Translations under genes and position numbers: made by a program
Part shown: positions 35,001 to 47,641 of the stretch, in pieces
Numbering within the stretch: the first letter of the stretch is position 1
Layout: the number at the start of each line of letters is the position of its first letter
Origin: Combretum micranthum
Taxonomy: Eukaryota > Streptophyta > Magnoliopsida > Myrtales > Combretaceae
Assembly (NCBI GenBank): GCA_024138025.1
Contig: JAMXBD010001209.1
Span: forward strand, 124,001 to 188,000
Reading direction: 5' to 3'
DNA: 64,000 nucleotides
Notes under the pieces: generated by a model
Seen by the model: the letters and a program-made list of their open reading frames with translations, nothing else
Database searches by the model: none
Told to the model about the DNA's origin: nothing

Positions 35001-38000
35001 TAATCTAAACATGCATCTCAAAATCATAGGCAAAGTATAAAATTAGCGTAGATCATTTGTAAGAGTAATAGGATGATTAATTGGATTAAATTTACAATAT
35101 TTCAGGAAAATGATTTGTTAGTTGGATCAGTTATATGTTTACAATGTCCAATCAATTATTAGATTAAAAATGTCCAGGCAATCATTACAGCATAACTTTA
35201 TTTTATCAAGAGATCAAATCATTGAATCTTTCATCAATTTTCTTTTAGTATTCTCTTTGTAATCAAGAATTATCATAAGGGATTTCTATAAAAGAATTAT
35301 TATGAGGGTGGTCCACTGCATGAAAAACTTCACTATGCTGATACTTGGTGAGAACTGTGACAGCTAGATGGTGCCTTGAGCCCTCATGGGTTTTTGATAG
35401 CTGGAAACAAAGGCAGTAATTCAGGCTTAGAAGGAAAAATTACTATTGATCAACTTGACAGAGTGGAAATGTTTCCTGCCGTTTAGGTGTTAAGTAGAAA
35501 AAGTATGGATGTGGCTGTGAATTACTAGATCATTATACACACATTCACACTTTCGTTTGTATATGTATATGTACAACACATATGTTATTTAGAACTAAGC
35601 ATGCTTTTCTGGACGAACTAGACATGGATTTTTCACTGTCGACACTTAGTAATGAGGCTTGTTCTCTCTTTGTGATGTTAGTTAAGTTATAATTATTTAT
35701 TTATTTATTTTTTATAATTATAAACAGGGGACGAGTAGAATGGCCAGAATTTGAGTGGGTGCATGTTGAATGCTTTCCACACCTTCTACAGCTCATGTGC
35801 TTGTTACCTCAAAAGGAGGATAGCCTAAGAATGAGAACCACAAAGGTAGTGCTTATCATCAACTCCGCTGGCTATTTTTCCGGCACTTTAATTTATTATT
35901 ATTATTATGATAGATGATGTTACATATGTCTCTTCATTCTCATCTATTGACTCTAGAAATGGTAAATGCAGTTTCTTCTCGCAATATCTCAAAAATTTGG
36001 GATCATTACCTCACACACAAATGTTGCCTGTGTTCATGGGCAGTGGGAGACGGTGCTGATTTGGCATATTTTCCTAACACAGCACATTTGAAAATTAAAG
36101 GTATATATTATATATATATTAAATAAAATTTGATTCCTTTGTTGAATTGTAACATTGCTTATGACTACAGGCTTGAGACCAAGAACTGCTGTTGATGAGA
36201 GACTTGCTATGATGTGTGTCCTCCCTCTTCTTTGGCTGGGTTTTAGGTGCCCCTAGTAAGCGTGAGCAATTAACTGAGTACTTAAGAAAGCTGTTGGTTC
36301 AAGACATGGTGAAAGACAGTCAGACCAAGCATGCTACTGAAATTTTTCATGCTGTCCGCTTCCTTTGGTTTGTCTTTTGCCATGCAGTTGATAGATTTTT
36401 CATTTCTATGACGTCATAATACACCTCTCTTTCTTCTTTGTTGTCATACTCTGTTATGTGGTGCCCTTCTGTCTGCAGTACGTTTGAAGAGCATCATGCT
36501 ATGATCTTTAATATATTATGGGAGATGGTTGTAAGCTCTGATGTCAACCTGAAAATTAGTGCTGCCAACTTATTGAAAGTCATTGTAAGCTTTCTTTTTA
36601 TTTTTATTTTTCATTTTTTCGTTTGTTCTCTCTAAAATTCTAAATTATTTACTCTGGTAAACATACTTCAAGCTTAAAGGCTGTCTTTATGATATTTTAA
36701 GGTGCCCTACATTGATGCAAAAGCTGCTTCAACCCATGTTCTTCCTGCCCTGGTTACTCTTGGATCTGATCAGAACTTGAATGTAAAATGCAAGTATTGA
36801 AGCGTTCGGAGCTGTTGCTCAACATTTCAAAAATGACATGGTAATAGAATATATACGTATTTTTTAAATGTGAGTATACTTTTTCTATAGCAACATGGCT
36901 GAGATTTTATCAGTAGACTTATAATCCCACCCTTACATGTCAGATTGTTGATAAGATACGGGTACAGATGGATGCCTTCCTTGAAGATGGATCACATGAA
37001 GCCACTATTGCTGTTGTTCGTGCACTAGGTGTAGCTATGCCACATACAACAGAGAGGCTTAGAGATTATATCCTGGACATCTTTGAAAATCAGTTGGAAT
37101 AATTGCTTTGTTTATTATCATCTTGTGTTTGAATACGTCAACTATTTCAGATTATGTGCTGAATTTTGAGAGATATTTATTGGCTTTTACTTCCTTAACA
37201 TTTGGCACATCTGTCGTCCAAGATATTCCAATTTACAACAGTGCCTATTCCAGCTACTGATGTCACACGTCGGCGACAGAGAGCAAATGCTTTCTGTGAA
37301 TCTATCCGTGCTCTGGATGCTACAGGTTTGTCTAATATGAGGTCTTGTTTCATTCTAGCTGTTCTTTCTTGGATCATGTGTGCTGCTGTATATGAAAAGA
37401 TGAGCTATATGTAAAACTTCATTCTTCCTGTGGTTGATTCCTTGTATATTTTGAATAGCTAAATTGCAAGGGGCCTTTAATGCTGAGCTATCTATATGCT
37501 CTTGTCAAATGTCATGATTTCTGTAATTGATTCTTTTATGTTCACAACTAGTTGACTGTGTTTTTGAAATTATTAGGGTGATAGAGCCTTGGTAAAATTA
37601 TGGTGTTCTATGATTCCAATGTGTTTTCTTTCACATACTAAGCATTAAGACTACTTTTTCAAGATCCAGCATACGTCATATCAAAAGCCTCGTCCAAGAA
37701 TTTTCTATTAGTTACTGAAATTCACTTTCAAAATTTGCATACTTTTCATTCGTGAAACTTTTCATGTTTGAGTGTGTGTTAATGTTAATTTCTTGGTGGT
37801 CACTCTTCTAAGTGTCTCCAATTAACCATTTAATCCAACTTGATATCTCGTTCCAATCTTCAATTTTTAAAAGCAAGCTTTTCTTAAATACTATTTTCCA
37901 TTGTCACTAGTAAGTGGCTCTCCCTCCCTCTCTGTTTTATTTTTAATTCTAAAACATGCACAGGGTACATAGTTGAAACTTGCACTAGCTCAGTCTGCAC

Positions 38001-39223
38001 ATTGATGGAATTTTGGATGGTATCGTTTAGGAAACTTGTAAATTGTTTTGAAACTGTACTTTTAGTGAGTTATGTGTGCACTCGTGGAAAGCCATGGTGT
38101 ATTTGAACCATACTCATGTCATTGTTACCTTTGGCTTATGTTCTACTAAGTCAGTTATAGTTATAAAGCGTGGTTTACACTAATATTAACGAAAATGTTC
38201 TATTTCACTACTGAAATTTTGAGTTTATTTTTCTGTATAAGTTTTGGGTAATGTTGGTTGGTATAATAAGGTATTAGCAACCTTGGACATTTTAATTTGG
38301 TGAGTACCTTCGTACATTTTGCATTTGCATAGAAGATGAAAATTATAGCCTGTCACACTATAATTAGGAATAGTGGTGGCAATGCAGTATCTTTTGTGAA
38401 TGTACAGGGGCTAAGTTATATATTTTTTACGAAGATTAAACTCTATGCATAACCCTCTATAGGAAATATTATATTGATGGCTCAGTGGAAAACTAACAGT
38501 TCCATTAGTTCAATTACTTTGGTGATGAACTCCATAATGTCAAAAGTAGAGTTGGATCTCATATGGGCATCCTATATCCATGAAATTGATTCTTTCGATA
38601 TTCAAAAACGCAAATGAACCTTTTGAAATTGATTTTCAACATTTCTATTAGCATTTTATTGAAAAATTTTATTACAATTTTATTTTATTTTTGTGGCCAA
38701 AGAGTACGGTTTTCTTTGAACGGTATCTAAGATGCCTTTTATGCTTATTCCAACTATCCTCCATAGAGATAGTAAAGTAAAAGGATATTTAATGTATCGA
38801 TCAATTTCTATGAGCTTTACATAGCTCTTTCTAATCTTGTTTGATGCAGATTTGTCGGCAAGTAGTGTCCGGGATTTTCTCCTTCCCGCTATACAAAACT
38901 TGTTGAAAGACTCGGATGCACTGGATCCTGCACACAAAGAGGCTCTTGAAATAATTTTAAGGGAGCGATCTGGGGGAACTTTTGATGCCATTAGTAAGGT
39001 AATGGGCGCTCATCTTGGACTTGCATCATCTGTAACCAGTTTCTTTGGTGATGGTGGCCTGCTAGGCAAGAAAGAAAGCACGGAACCACCAGTAGAGCCA
39101 GTGGAATCACCAAAGGCTGGGGCTCAGCCTGCGGTAGAAGACACACGGTTTAGGCGAATTATGAGGGGCGGTTTCACGGACATGCTCAGGGGCAAAGCAA
39201 AGATCGAGGACCAAAGCCAATGA
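29089..39223 (+). CDS. RELCH-like: RELCH/KIAA1468-like protein (LisH, coiled coil, HEAT), 20 exons, with frame breaks
   Basis: Exons: 29089-29287, 30012-30164, 30437-30612, 31218-31325, 31672-31842, 31928-32500, 32638-32712, 32803-32931, 33024-33098, 33176-33385, 33597-33749, 33836-34049, 35728-35845, 35972-36100, 36171-36367, 36479-36584, 36702-36840, 36944-37075 (end uncertain), 37223-37325, 38850-39223; about 1,180 residues. LisH 1 is CVVNFLLEENYILTAFELL (residues ~11-30), and LisH 2 is CAVKEYLLLAGYRLTAMTF (~155-173). Exons 2, 5 and 6 encode coiled coil; exons 7-18 encode a HEAT-like helical region. The C-terminus contains RFRRIMRGGFTDMLRGKAK. Family knowledge: mammalian RELCH binds RAB11 on recycling endosomes and supports cholesterol transport to the trans-Golgi; the plant role is inferred. 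Exons 1-12 and 19-20 join in frame. Exons 13, 14, 15 and 17 lack 1-4 nt, and exon 18 has no GT donor at the expected place. The copy is either mis-assembled there or inactivated. Confidence 0.88.
34050..35727 (+). other. Intron 12 of the RELCH-like gene
   Basis: A 1,678-bp intron, donor G|GTAATA and acceptor AAACAG|GGG. It holds no recognised element. Confidence 0.7.
37326..38849 (+). other. Intron 19 of the RELCH-like gene
   Basis: A 1,524-bp intron, ACAG|GTTTGT to TGATGCAG|AT in phase 1, restoring ALDAT-D-LSASS. Nothing else was recognised in it. Confidence 0.75.
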
Positions 39224-40345
39224 CAGCCCATTGTAATTTTACCTGTATATGATAAGGATCCATTCTTTTCTCCGCTTTGCCTTAATTGAGGTAATGTGAG
39301 TACAGGAACTTTCGTAATCTTACGTGAAGCAAAAAAGATAATAGATATCCTGTAGATTCGATGTGTTGCCCATTTTTTTCCAGGTTTAATGGGTTGGATT
39401 GTGAAAATTAGAGGTAATAGCCGTTTAGTTATTCATTGTACAAGTTTACCTTCTATATTCTCCAGTATATATCCATGAAATTTTACCATATGTTGGCCAT
39501 ACCGAACACGAAGCATGGTATTCATTCCGAATTTTTTTCTCGGTGCACTCAATATAACCTTGAATGTCAAAATTATAATTTTATTATTTATTGAAATATA
39601 TAGAATCAGTATAATCATATAAAATAAGTAAAATCGTAAATATGTAGAATCATACACTTAAATTCATAATTATATTTAAAGTGTATATTTAAATAATTTT
39701 ACATCTATTTTAATTAAGAAAAAAATATTAAATTATAAACTTATAGAATTATATATTCAACTCGTGATTGGGATAACTATGATTGCAAATCTTCTAATTC
39801 AATCTGAATTATGTTGCAGATTATGTATGGAGCATTGATTTGTTCTTGGTATCCTTAACCAAATAGTTTAAAGACAGATTTGTCAATTTAGTGCTATGGT
39901 ATCAAATTTTGGATGACCGTGTCACTACTTTAAACATTTTTCGCTATAATTAAGTTATTGTAGCTTACACTGAAAGATCCAATTTAATGACAGGAGCCAA
40001 ACATAATCCGGATATTTTTCCGGTTACGTCACATTGAATATTATATATTTTTAAGGGATATGATACATAATTACTTCGATAGGGATGGAGTAGGTTTGGT
40101 TATTTTCTTTCTGTGGGTAAAATATATAATTAGAAAGGCAGGGTATATTACTCTGTTTATTTTTTCAACGCTGAACAGAACTTAGGGAAAAGGGAAAAAA
40201 AAAAAAAAACAAAAAAAGAAACCCATAACTTCGCTATTGCGAAGATAGTGCTTAAGAATTAGCCTCAATCGTTCGATGGGTATGGTTGATCCTCTATTCA
40301 TCTCAAGGCTCATAAATATAAAGTTCATGATTATGAGAATATTAC
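39224..40345. other. 3' UTR and intergenic DNA downstream of the RELCH-like gene
   Basis: The first few hundred bases after the stop are presumably 3' UTR. The rest is AT-rich without a recognised gene; an A-rich run lies at 40195-40220. Confidence 0.4.
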
Positions 40346-41084
40346 TAGGAATGCAATTGGGACGGATATACTAAAACCCGAATCCGAACCCGAACCCGAA
40401 CCCAATATCCAATAGGATTCTCAAAACCCGTCCCAAACCCCATAGAGTTTTTATCCATGAATCCAAAACCAGCTAGACAAACCCTATAGGGTACCCGAAC
40501 CCGAACCCGAACCCGAAACCCGATATAAAATTAGAATAATGACACAATAGAATATTTAAAAACGTCATTATAAATGTTTTTTTTTCATCTTTTTCTATTT
40601 CCAATCCGTTCCCACTTTACAGGCCAAGAAAGAACTCTTATCATTACTCACGCAATCCTCTTTATAAAATCTCAACCATTTTCATGGGAAGAAAATCATT
40701 GAATGAAACAGTGCGACAACGGGAGTGAGAGACTTAGATTTGAGGAAAGTGAGCCTAGACCAAGACTGAAAGTGGAGACCATAGAGTATTGGTCTACTGT
40801 CCTAAGGTTTTTTACTTTTTCTAAATGATTTAATAAAAAAAAAATAGCTTTACAATTAATGAAACACAACTGGTTAATTTCAAAGACTGAAGCTAAACAT
40901 AATATATATTTATATATTTAAACGGATTCGGGTTTCTCAACGGGTTTTATGCTCATCCCAAAACCCATCCCAAAACCTTATAAGGTTTTATTATTGATCC
41001 CAAAACCCATCCCAAACCCTATAGGGTATTTATCGGGTTAGGCGGGTCGGGTACCCTATAAAAACCCGTCTGCTTACATCCCTA
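40346..41084. mobile_element. Non-autonomous hAT-type element with CCCGAA subterminal repeats
   Basis: Ends TAGGAATGCAATTGGGACGG and (reverse complement of the right end) TAGGGATGTAAGCAGACGGG are imperfect inverted repeats. The flanking octamers AATATTAC (40338-40345) and GATATTAC (41085-41092) match at 7 of 8 bases. CCCGAA and AACCC words crowd the left end near 40375-40530, and AAACCC/GGGTTT words the right end. No transposase frame. The layout is like the 5785-6828 element but the subterminal word differs. Confidence 0.8.
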
Positions 41085-42479
41085 GATATTACGAATGAGG
41101 CTCCATGCATCAAAAACATTTACATCCTCCAGCCTTCTAACCTGTAAGCCGAAATCGTTTTTCATCCCTTTTTCCGTTGCCTAGAACAGTTACTTATTAA
41201 TGAGTGTTAATTGCCATAGTTTGGGGCTTTCACTAGCACATTTGAATTGCATAGTGTTTACTATCCTACCATAGTAATAGTAAGCAAGTCTTAATGCAAC
41301 TCGGTACGACTAACGATTGGGCTTTAAGATCTTTAAGCAATACAAAAACAACATAAAATAACCGACGATAAGTAAAAAGGGTTACGAGCAAGAATCAAAT
41401 AGAGAATAACACCCTTTTCATGATTTCTTAGTGTATAAGGCTATAATTTAGTGTGTGGGAGTTTATGTATAAAATAGGCTATCCTTGACCGTAGGCAATT
41501 AAGCAGTGAGTAAGAGCTTGAACTACAAGAATACTTAAAACCCCCATAAAGAGCTTTATTTGCATTTCTAAGCCTAACTAGATGAGACATTAATTTTCTT
41601 GATGAGGTAACACCTCAAAAATAAAAAGAGAAAGACTTTTATGGAAAAAAAAAATAATACGATCAATTTTTATTACGATCATCCTAAATTCTACCTCACT
41701 ATCATATGGACCAACCTGTCTAGCCCAAGATTGGTCGGCCCTGTGAAATATTTGGCCCCTTCGGATTTGTGGGTCTCATCTCAAATGACTACCCCCTCCA
41801 AAAATATTATCAAATTTGACTCCTTTGCTATTTTAAGTAAAGGGTACGTTTAAACTCAATACTTTTTTTAAAGAGTATGCATCTAAAGGGATACTTATAT
41901 AACTAGTTTGCATTTGCCAATAATTCATATTGGCAATTTCTTGAAAAAACAAGAGGCAATTTCCTGTTACAGGTAGATTCACTTTTCTAAGAGGAAAAAG
42001 GTACACTACTATGAAGCCACATTCACTCACTCCACTCTCTTATTCTACTTTGCCACTACTCATCTTTGCCCACTTAATGAATTAAGTATTAGAGTGGTCC
42101 CACTAATGATTGTTTGTCTTGCACGCCCAAGTATCGCTAGCCTCAATGGCCTACCTACCTTAGATTCTAGGGGACTTAAGGAGCATTGATTGAAATTCAC
42201 TTGGAATATCTAGTGTTATCTATGGAAATGACTTATTTTTCATATATATTCAATCATGAATGAACATGGTGAAAACTAGGAGTATGAATGTTGTTCCTCA
42301 GGTTGACTCTGTTGAGGGATAAAACCTAGGGATGTTAGACTGAGGCTACACTTCGAAGCATCAATCCATGGAAGCACCCTTAGCCATGCAAGAAAAACAC
42401 TTTAACTTGTTGGAGATATATATTAGCATAAGACAAACAAATACTAAAAGGTGCTCCAGAGCAACCAAGAGCTAAAGAA
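41085..42479. other. Intergenic DNA, nothing recognised
   Basis: A 70-codon open frame at 41641-41853 has no recognisable family and an A-rich start. It was not called. Confidence 0.4.
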
Positions 42480-42623
42480 ACAACTCATGACAATCTAGTT
42501 AAATTGATTATTGATGGTACAATATTCATTAGTGTCATATAAAATACATACATCTCTCATGTTTCAACTATTGACTATTAATGTGTTGATGCTAATTTCG
42601 AGGTAATAATAGGTCATGTGTCT

Positions 42624-42953
42624 GTAATTTCAATTTTTGATAATTTAGTGTCCCATCTTTAAATTTTGGCAAATTAGTGCTTATATTTTCAAATTATGTG
42701 CAATTTAGTATCTTTATTAAATAATATTTGATGGATATTTAATTTGATGACATGATAATGGTAGACCAACCACCTATATTTAGATTTTGGCAAATTTTAG
42801 CTAAGCTTTTTTTTAATCATTATCTTGGCATCAAAATAATTGTCTATCGAATATTATTTAACATAAATACTGAATCGTATATACTTTCAAAGTACAAGTA
42901 CTAATTTTTCAAAATTTAAATATGAGATCCTAAATTGCCAAAAGCAAAATTAT
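42624..42953. mobile_element. Fold-back MITE in copy 1 of the duplication
   Basis: The left arm contains GATAATTTAGTGTCCCATC and TTAAATAATATTTGATGGA. The reverse complement of the right arm contains GGCAATTTAGGATCTCAT and TTAAATAATATTCGATAGA. The arms are about 110 nt, and the segment is absent from copy 2 at the same place. Confidence 0.65.
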
Positions 42954-43555
42954 AAGCACTTAGCTTGCATTTATCTTTTTTTTAATTTCTTTTAATTGTA
43001 ATGGTTTTATTGGCAAAAGAATTGTGATTTTTTTTTCATAATACTTTGACATTTTTTTGTTATGTTTTTATTACTTATGAGAGGAAAAGCAAATAAATCT
43101 GGATAGCTTGGAATATTTATGCTGTGTGAAAGTTTTATGAAAATAAAATCTCTAACAGTGGAATATGTGGATTCTAAATTTCTTTAAAAATTTTTATGTT
43201 AGTGATGCGAATACTTTTTATTGAAGATTGGTAATTAGTAATTCGATACATATGGTTGGAAATTTTGTACAACAACAATATATTAATATTATTATTATAG
43301 GAATTGGAATTGTAGCTTGGCAGCAGAAACAGAATTCCATATAAGACAAGAAATGAGAAAAAAAAAATCCACAAATAATACTTATAAAGGTTCTCTTTTA
43401 CTTATCAATTTTATCAAATGGCTGGGTTTTAGTAATATAAAACACCTAAATTTTGGCAAAAAGGAAAGATGAAAAAAATTGAAGTCGTTAATGGGAATTC
43501 AGTTTGATTTTTTTCCCCCTTTTTACTCTTCATTTCTTGGCCATATTTTCAGGCC

Positions 43556-43564
43556 TATAAAATA
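43556..43564 (+). promoter_or_regulatory. TATA box-like site, copy 1
   Basis: TATAAAATA in GGCCTATAAAATAAGACC, about 76 bp upstream of an ATG (43632) that opens only a 15-codon frame. The arrangement looks like the core promoter and leader of a former gene. Confidence 0.45.
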
Positions 43565-43985
43565 AGACCTTTTATTTATCTTTACCATCCTTCTTTCCCT
43601 TTAAACCTCATCTTCTCTATTCCAACTTCCAATGGGAACTCAAGTGGTGTTATTCCTCTTTCCTTCACTCTTTCTCTAACTAACCCGTATCCCACCTTCT
43701 CCTTCTTCTTCTCCTCCTCCAATACTATTTTGCTTAACTATCCCTTCACTCTTTAAACATATAAAAGTAAGATCATTATCTTAATCCACTTTATTGACAA
43801 AACAACTCTATATGTCACATTATATCTTAGCATGTTTTATGTGACAATGGTAGCTTATGATAGATAGAGATGTGTAATAATATTTAGCTATGTTGCATTT
43901 GATTGAAAATAAAAAGGCACCATCTCCAAATAAATTTTGATGAATATTTATAACCAGTTTAGTAATTTATTATATACAAAACATT

Positions 43986-44054
43986 ATATATATATATATA
44001 TATATTATTTAATGTAACAGTTTCTTCATGCTGTGTGGTTTACTTCTACTTAGA

Positions 44055-44093
<39 letters not shown>
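43986..44093. repeat. (AT)n tract and 37-nt poly-T tract
   Basis: An AT dinucleotide run near 43986-44007 and an uninterrupted T run at 44057-44093. Confidence 0.95.
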
Positions 44094-44097
<4 letters not shown>

Positions 44098-44832
44098 ATT
44101 TACATTGTAATAATACTTGCAGGTGGGATCTCAATTCAAGGAAAAGATTTATGTTACACATCCACGGTATCTAAATAGGAAGAAATTATACGAATTTTGA
44201 ATTAAATTGACGATTGATGATATGACATTCATAGTGTCATTGAAAATACTTACACCTTATGTTTCAAGTTTTGACTATTAATGTGTTGATCTTAATTTCT
44301 TTCAATTGTGATGGTTTTCTTCATAATAATGTGATATTTGTTTTTGACATGTTTTTATTGCTTATGAGAGATGAAAAGCAATTAAATCTAGATAGCTTGG
44401 AATATTTTAACTGATGTGAAAATTTTATTAAATAAGATACCTAATAGTGAAATAAGTGGATTCTAAATTTCAAATACAAAACTTTGAGTGGTGGTTAGTG
44501 ATTCTATACGTTTGATTGGATATTTTGTTTAACTAAGAAAGGCATATGAACTAATTATTATTATTATGGCTGGAATTGGCATTGTTGCTTAGCTTGGTAC
44601 CAGAAAGAAAATTTTGTATAAGATAAGAAATGAGAAGGAAAAAAAAATTCACAAATAATACTTATAAAGATTCTCTTTTTGCTTGTCAATTTTATCAAAT
44701 GGTTGCATTTTAGTAATATAAAACACCTAGATTTTGATAAAATGGGAAAAGTAAAGAAATTGAAATTAAAAATTGTGATTAAAACTAAATACGATCATGT
44801 TTTCACTTTTTCCTATTTGAGCGTTTTTATAA

Positions 44833-45126
44833 GGGGTAAATTATATTTAAAGGTCACAACATTCAAAGTAAGTTTATTTGATGTCACAACAATTCGAGTG
44901 GTTCAAAATAGTCATAACGCTTAAGGAAGTTGGTCGATTAAAATCATCATTGACGTATGTTGGATCTTTGGAGTTTCAATTAATTTTTCTTGCTATTAAC
45001 ATATATCAATAGTAATCTCAATTGATCATTTTCTAACCATTGTAAACTTTTCTAAACCACTTAAAATATTATGATCTTAAACGTACTTTTCTCAAGCCTT
45101 ATGAACCATCGGTATAATTTATCTTT
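44833..45126. mobile_element. MITE in copy 2 of the duplication
   Basis: The left end GGGTAAATTATATTTAAAGG and the reverse complement of the right end GATAAATTATACCGATGGTT are related. Inverted similarity continues over about 90 nt (GTCACAAC / ATCATAA, GAGTGGTTCA / AAGTGGTTTA). It is absent from copy 1. Confidence 0.55.
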
Positions 45127-45242
45127 CATAAGTTATAAATAAATTAAAAATAAATTCAATATTCATCAGTCATTAGCCGTTAAGGGGAATTTAGTTTGAT
45201 TTTTTTCTTTTTCTCTCCATTTTGCTGCCATATTTTCTGGCC

Positions 45243-45251
45243 TATAAAATA
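45243..45251 (+). promoter_or_regulatory. TATA box-like site, copy 2
   Basis: TATAAAATA in the same CCTATAAAATAAGACC context as copy 1. The ATG at 45313 is followed within four codons by a stop. Confidence 0.4.
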
Positions 45252-45335
45252 AGACCTCTTATTTTACCCTCCCTCTTAATCTTTAGAGGTCATCTGCTCC
45301 ATTCCAACTTCTAATGGAACTCAAATAGTAATATT

Positions 45336-46369
45336 ACACCAAAAATGACCTAAGGAATCATCAATATTTCTTGTATTTATTTTTAAATTTCTTGTTTAAA
45401 CACTTAGGTAACGTAATTTCCTTTGTTGCAACGAGTGTCCGTCGCTTAAAATAAAAGACAAGATATATTATGTAGAATACAACACAATATAAGTGCTATC
45501 TGCCTAAATTGAAAGGGTTGAATTATTATATAAATGCAACAAATCTTTATTTGAAAGCAACAATATTATGCTATTAATGCAATGCCTCACATTAGTAAAA
45601 ACAACATTATTTAGAATTAGGCAACAACCAATTATAATTATATGCAAGGCCATATTTTATTCATATGCATCAATTTTTAAAGACACGTGGTGGTTTTTCT
45701 TTTTTTCTTTTTTTCAATTAATTACAAGCATTAGTATTTTTCTTCATAAACTTTTAATTCTATACGCAATTTTTTTTTTTAATCTTGCCTCTACTTTATC
45801 CCTATATTCTATTTATTAGCTTTTTTTTTCCTTTAATTCTACTTTAGTACATAGAAAAGTTTGCAAATCATGGCATTGAAAATGTGCATAAGCAAAATAT
45901 GATTACATCAAACAAGAGTTTCTAGATTCAAAAGAGTTATTAGCAAAAATGTTTGAGTGAAAAAAAAAATCATAAAAGTTAACATCGACAAGCAAATATG
46001 TGAAATACGATAAATCTATAGCTGAACTATATCTAGAAGTGTCCTACAAAAGAGAAGGAAAAAAGAAAACTGTATTATACACAAGAAGTTAAGCATAGTC
46101 AATCATTTAATGATACAAATAATTAATAAGATGAATCAAAGCCACAAAAATAATTTGTATAAATGATTACCGAAAGCGAGAGAGTTAATACAATAATTTA
46201 TATAAACAGCTAAATTTTTTCCTAGAAATATCAACAGCGCAATATATTTATTGTTGTATCAGTTCATCAAGTGCATTATAGCAACATTTTTTACGGTGTT
46301 CCATAAAAGTGTTACATTTTTAATCAACAGTCTCAGCAACATTAAAAAATTTCATTCCATTTGAGTTGT
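45336..46369. other. AT-rich intergenic DNA
   Basis: Low-complexity T-rich stretches (45680-45840) and no recognised gene. Confidence 0.4.
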
Positions 46370-47287
46370 ATGGGCAACGTGTCAATATGATATCACAAAA
46401 TTAGTGTTGTCATAGGCTCTTTTTGGTGTAGGATATCTTGCCTCCACTCATCCTATTACTAACCTCCTATCCGTCCTTCTCTTCCTGCCAAACCATTTTG
46501 CATAACTCTCCCTACAAATACGAAAATTGGTTTCTATGATCCGTCAACACTATTTTCAACACCATACCATTTTTCCGCCTATGAAGTAGACTTGTGAATA
46601 TTTTTATTAATCACTCCATCCCATCATTATTATCTCCCAAAATTCCTCTTTCTCAAGACACTGTTCATGATGCCTCCTAAAACAACCTTAGGGGGAAAAA
46701 AAAAAAAACTCCTATCAATGAACTTAGATCATTATTTTAAAATTTGTCAACTTCTAAATTTATATGAGGATGAGGTATAGTTGTAGAAAATGTCATTCGT
46801 CAAGCTGACAAATGTATTATTCTCATTGATGGTTTAAGAGGAAATATCTTTCCATTATCATTGACATCTTGTGTAAGTGGTTAAGTTGTGCTCTCTCTCC
46901 CCCATCCTTTTAGAGATAATGCTTCTAAGGTGGTACACATGTGTCTATGTGATATCAAGACACGCTTGTCTAGGAACATGTGTGTGATTATTAGAACCTT
47001 CTTTGGTTTAGACTCTTTTAACTCTTTTTATCGTGGATGATGATTGACTTTTCACATATAGTTATGTGTGTCTTATATTCAAGATATTAGAAATAAGATA
47101 ATTCTAGATGTACGGGAAGTTATCAAGTATTAGACGCTTAAAGAATAATCAATCGGAGGTAATTACATCCTGTTTCGGATTCTTTCATTTTAGCTTTGCA
47201 CTAATAAAAAAGATGTATTAAAATATGTAAATGTTACTGAGAATATTGATTTAATGTAACACTTTTATGTAAAAATGTAAAATATTT

Positions 47288-47641
47288 GGGATAATGTCAA
47301 AAATAGTATTTAAGCTTTCACAAAAAGTTCAATTAGGTACCTGAAATTTAATTTTGAATAATTTAGTACCTAAAGTAAGTTTTGGCTAATATTTTTCCTA
47401 CTTGAAATTTGGTTTTGACATGGTACCTGAAAAAAGTTTTTGTGTAAATTTTTCCTACCTAAAACAAGTTCAATCAGATAGGAAAAATATATGCAAAAAC
47501 TTTCTTCAAGTACTAAAAATATCAAAATCAAAGTTTAGGTACTTGACTAAACTATTTGCGAAAATTTAGGTATCAAATTATTTAAAATCAAACTTTAAGT
47601 TTTTGTAAAAATTTAGGTATCATTTTTTACATTAATCTAAG
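47288..47641. mobile_element. GGGATAATG-type MITE in array unit 1
   Basis: The left end GGGATAATGTCAAAAATAGT and the reverse complement of the right end AGATTAATGTAAAAAATGAT pair, and inverted similarity runs on for about 130 nt (GGTACCTGAAATTT / AAGTACCTAAACTTT). The other units read straight through this point. It is related to the element at 22750-23111. Confidence 0.7.

Larger units (their letters stand above)
42480..45335. repeat. Tandem duplication of a ~1.3-kb promoter-like block
   Basis: Copy 1 (about 42480-43760) and copy 2 (about 44190-45335) align in direct orientation. Both contain TTGACTATTAATGTGTTGAT, then GCTTGGAATATTT, CACAAATAATACTTATAAAG, and CCTATAAAATAAGACC followed by an ATG context (ATTCCAACTTC.AATGG). 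Copy 1 is interrupted by a MITE near 42624-42953 and copy 2 by a different one near 44833-45126. So the duplication came first and the insertions later. Confidence 0.8.

Noticed and set aside
40380..40525. CCCGAA runs resembling interstitial telomere repeats
   Set aside because: The plant telomere unit is CCCTAAA; these words lie only at the ends of a hAT-type element and are its subterminal repeats.
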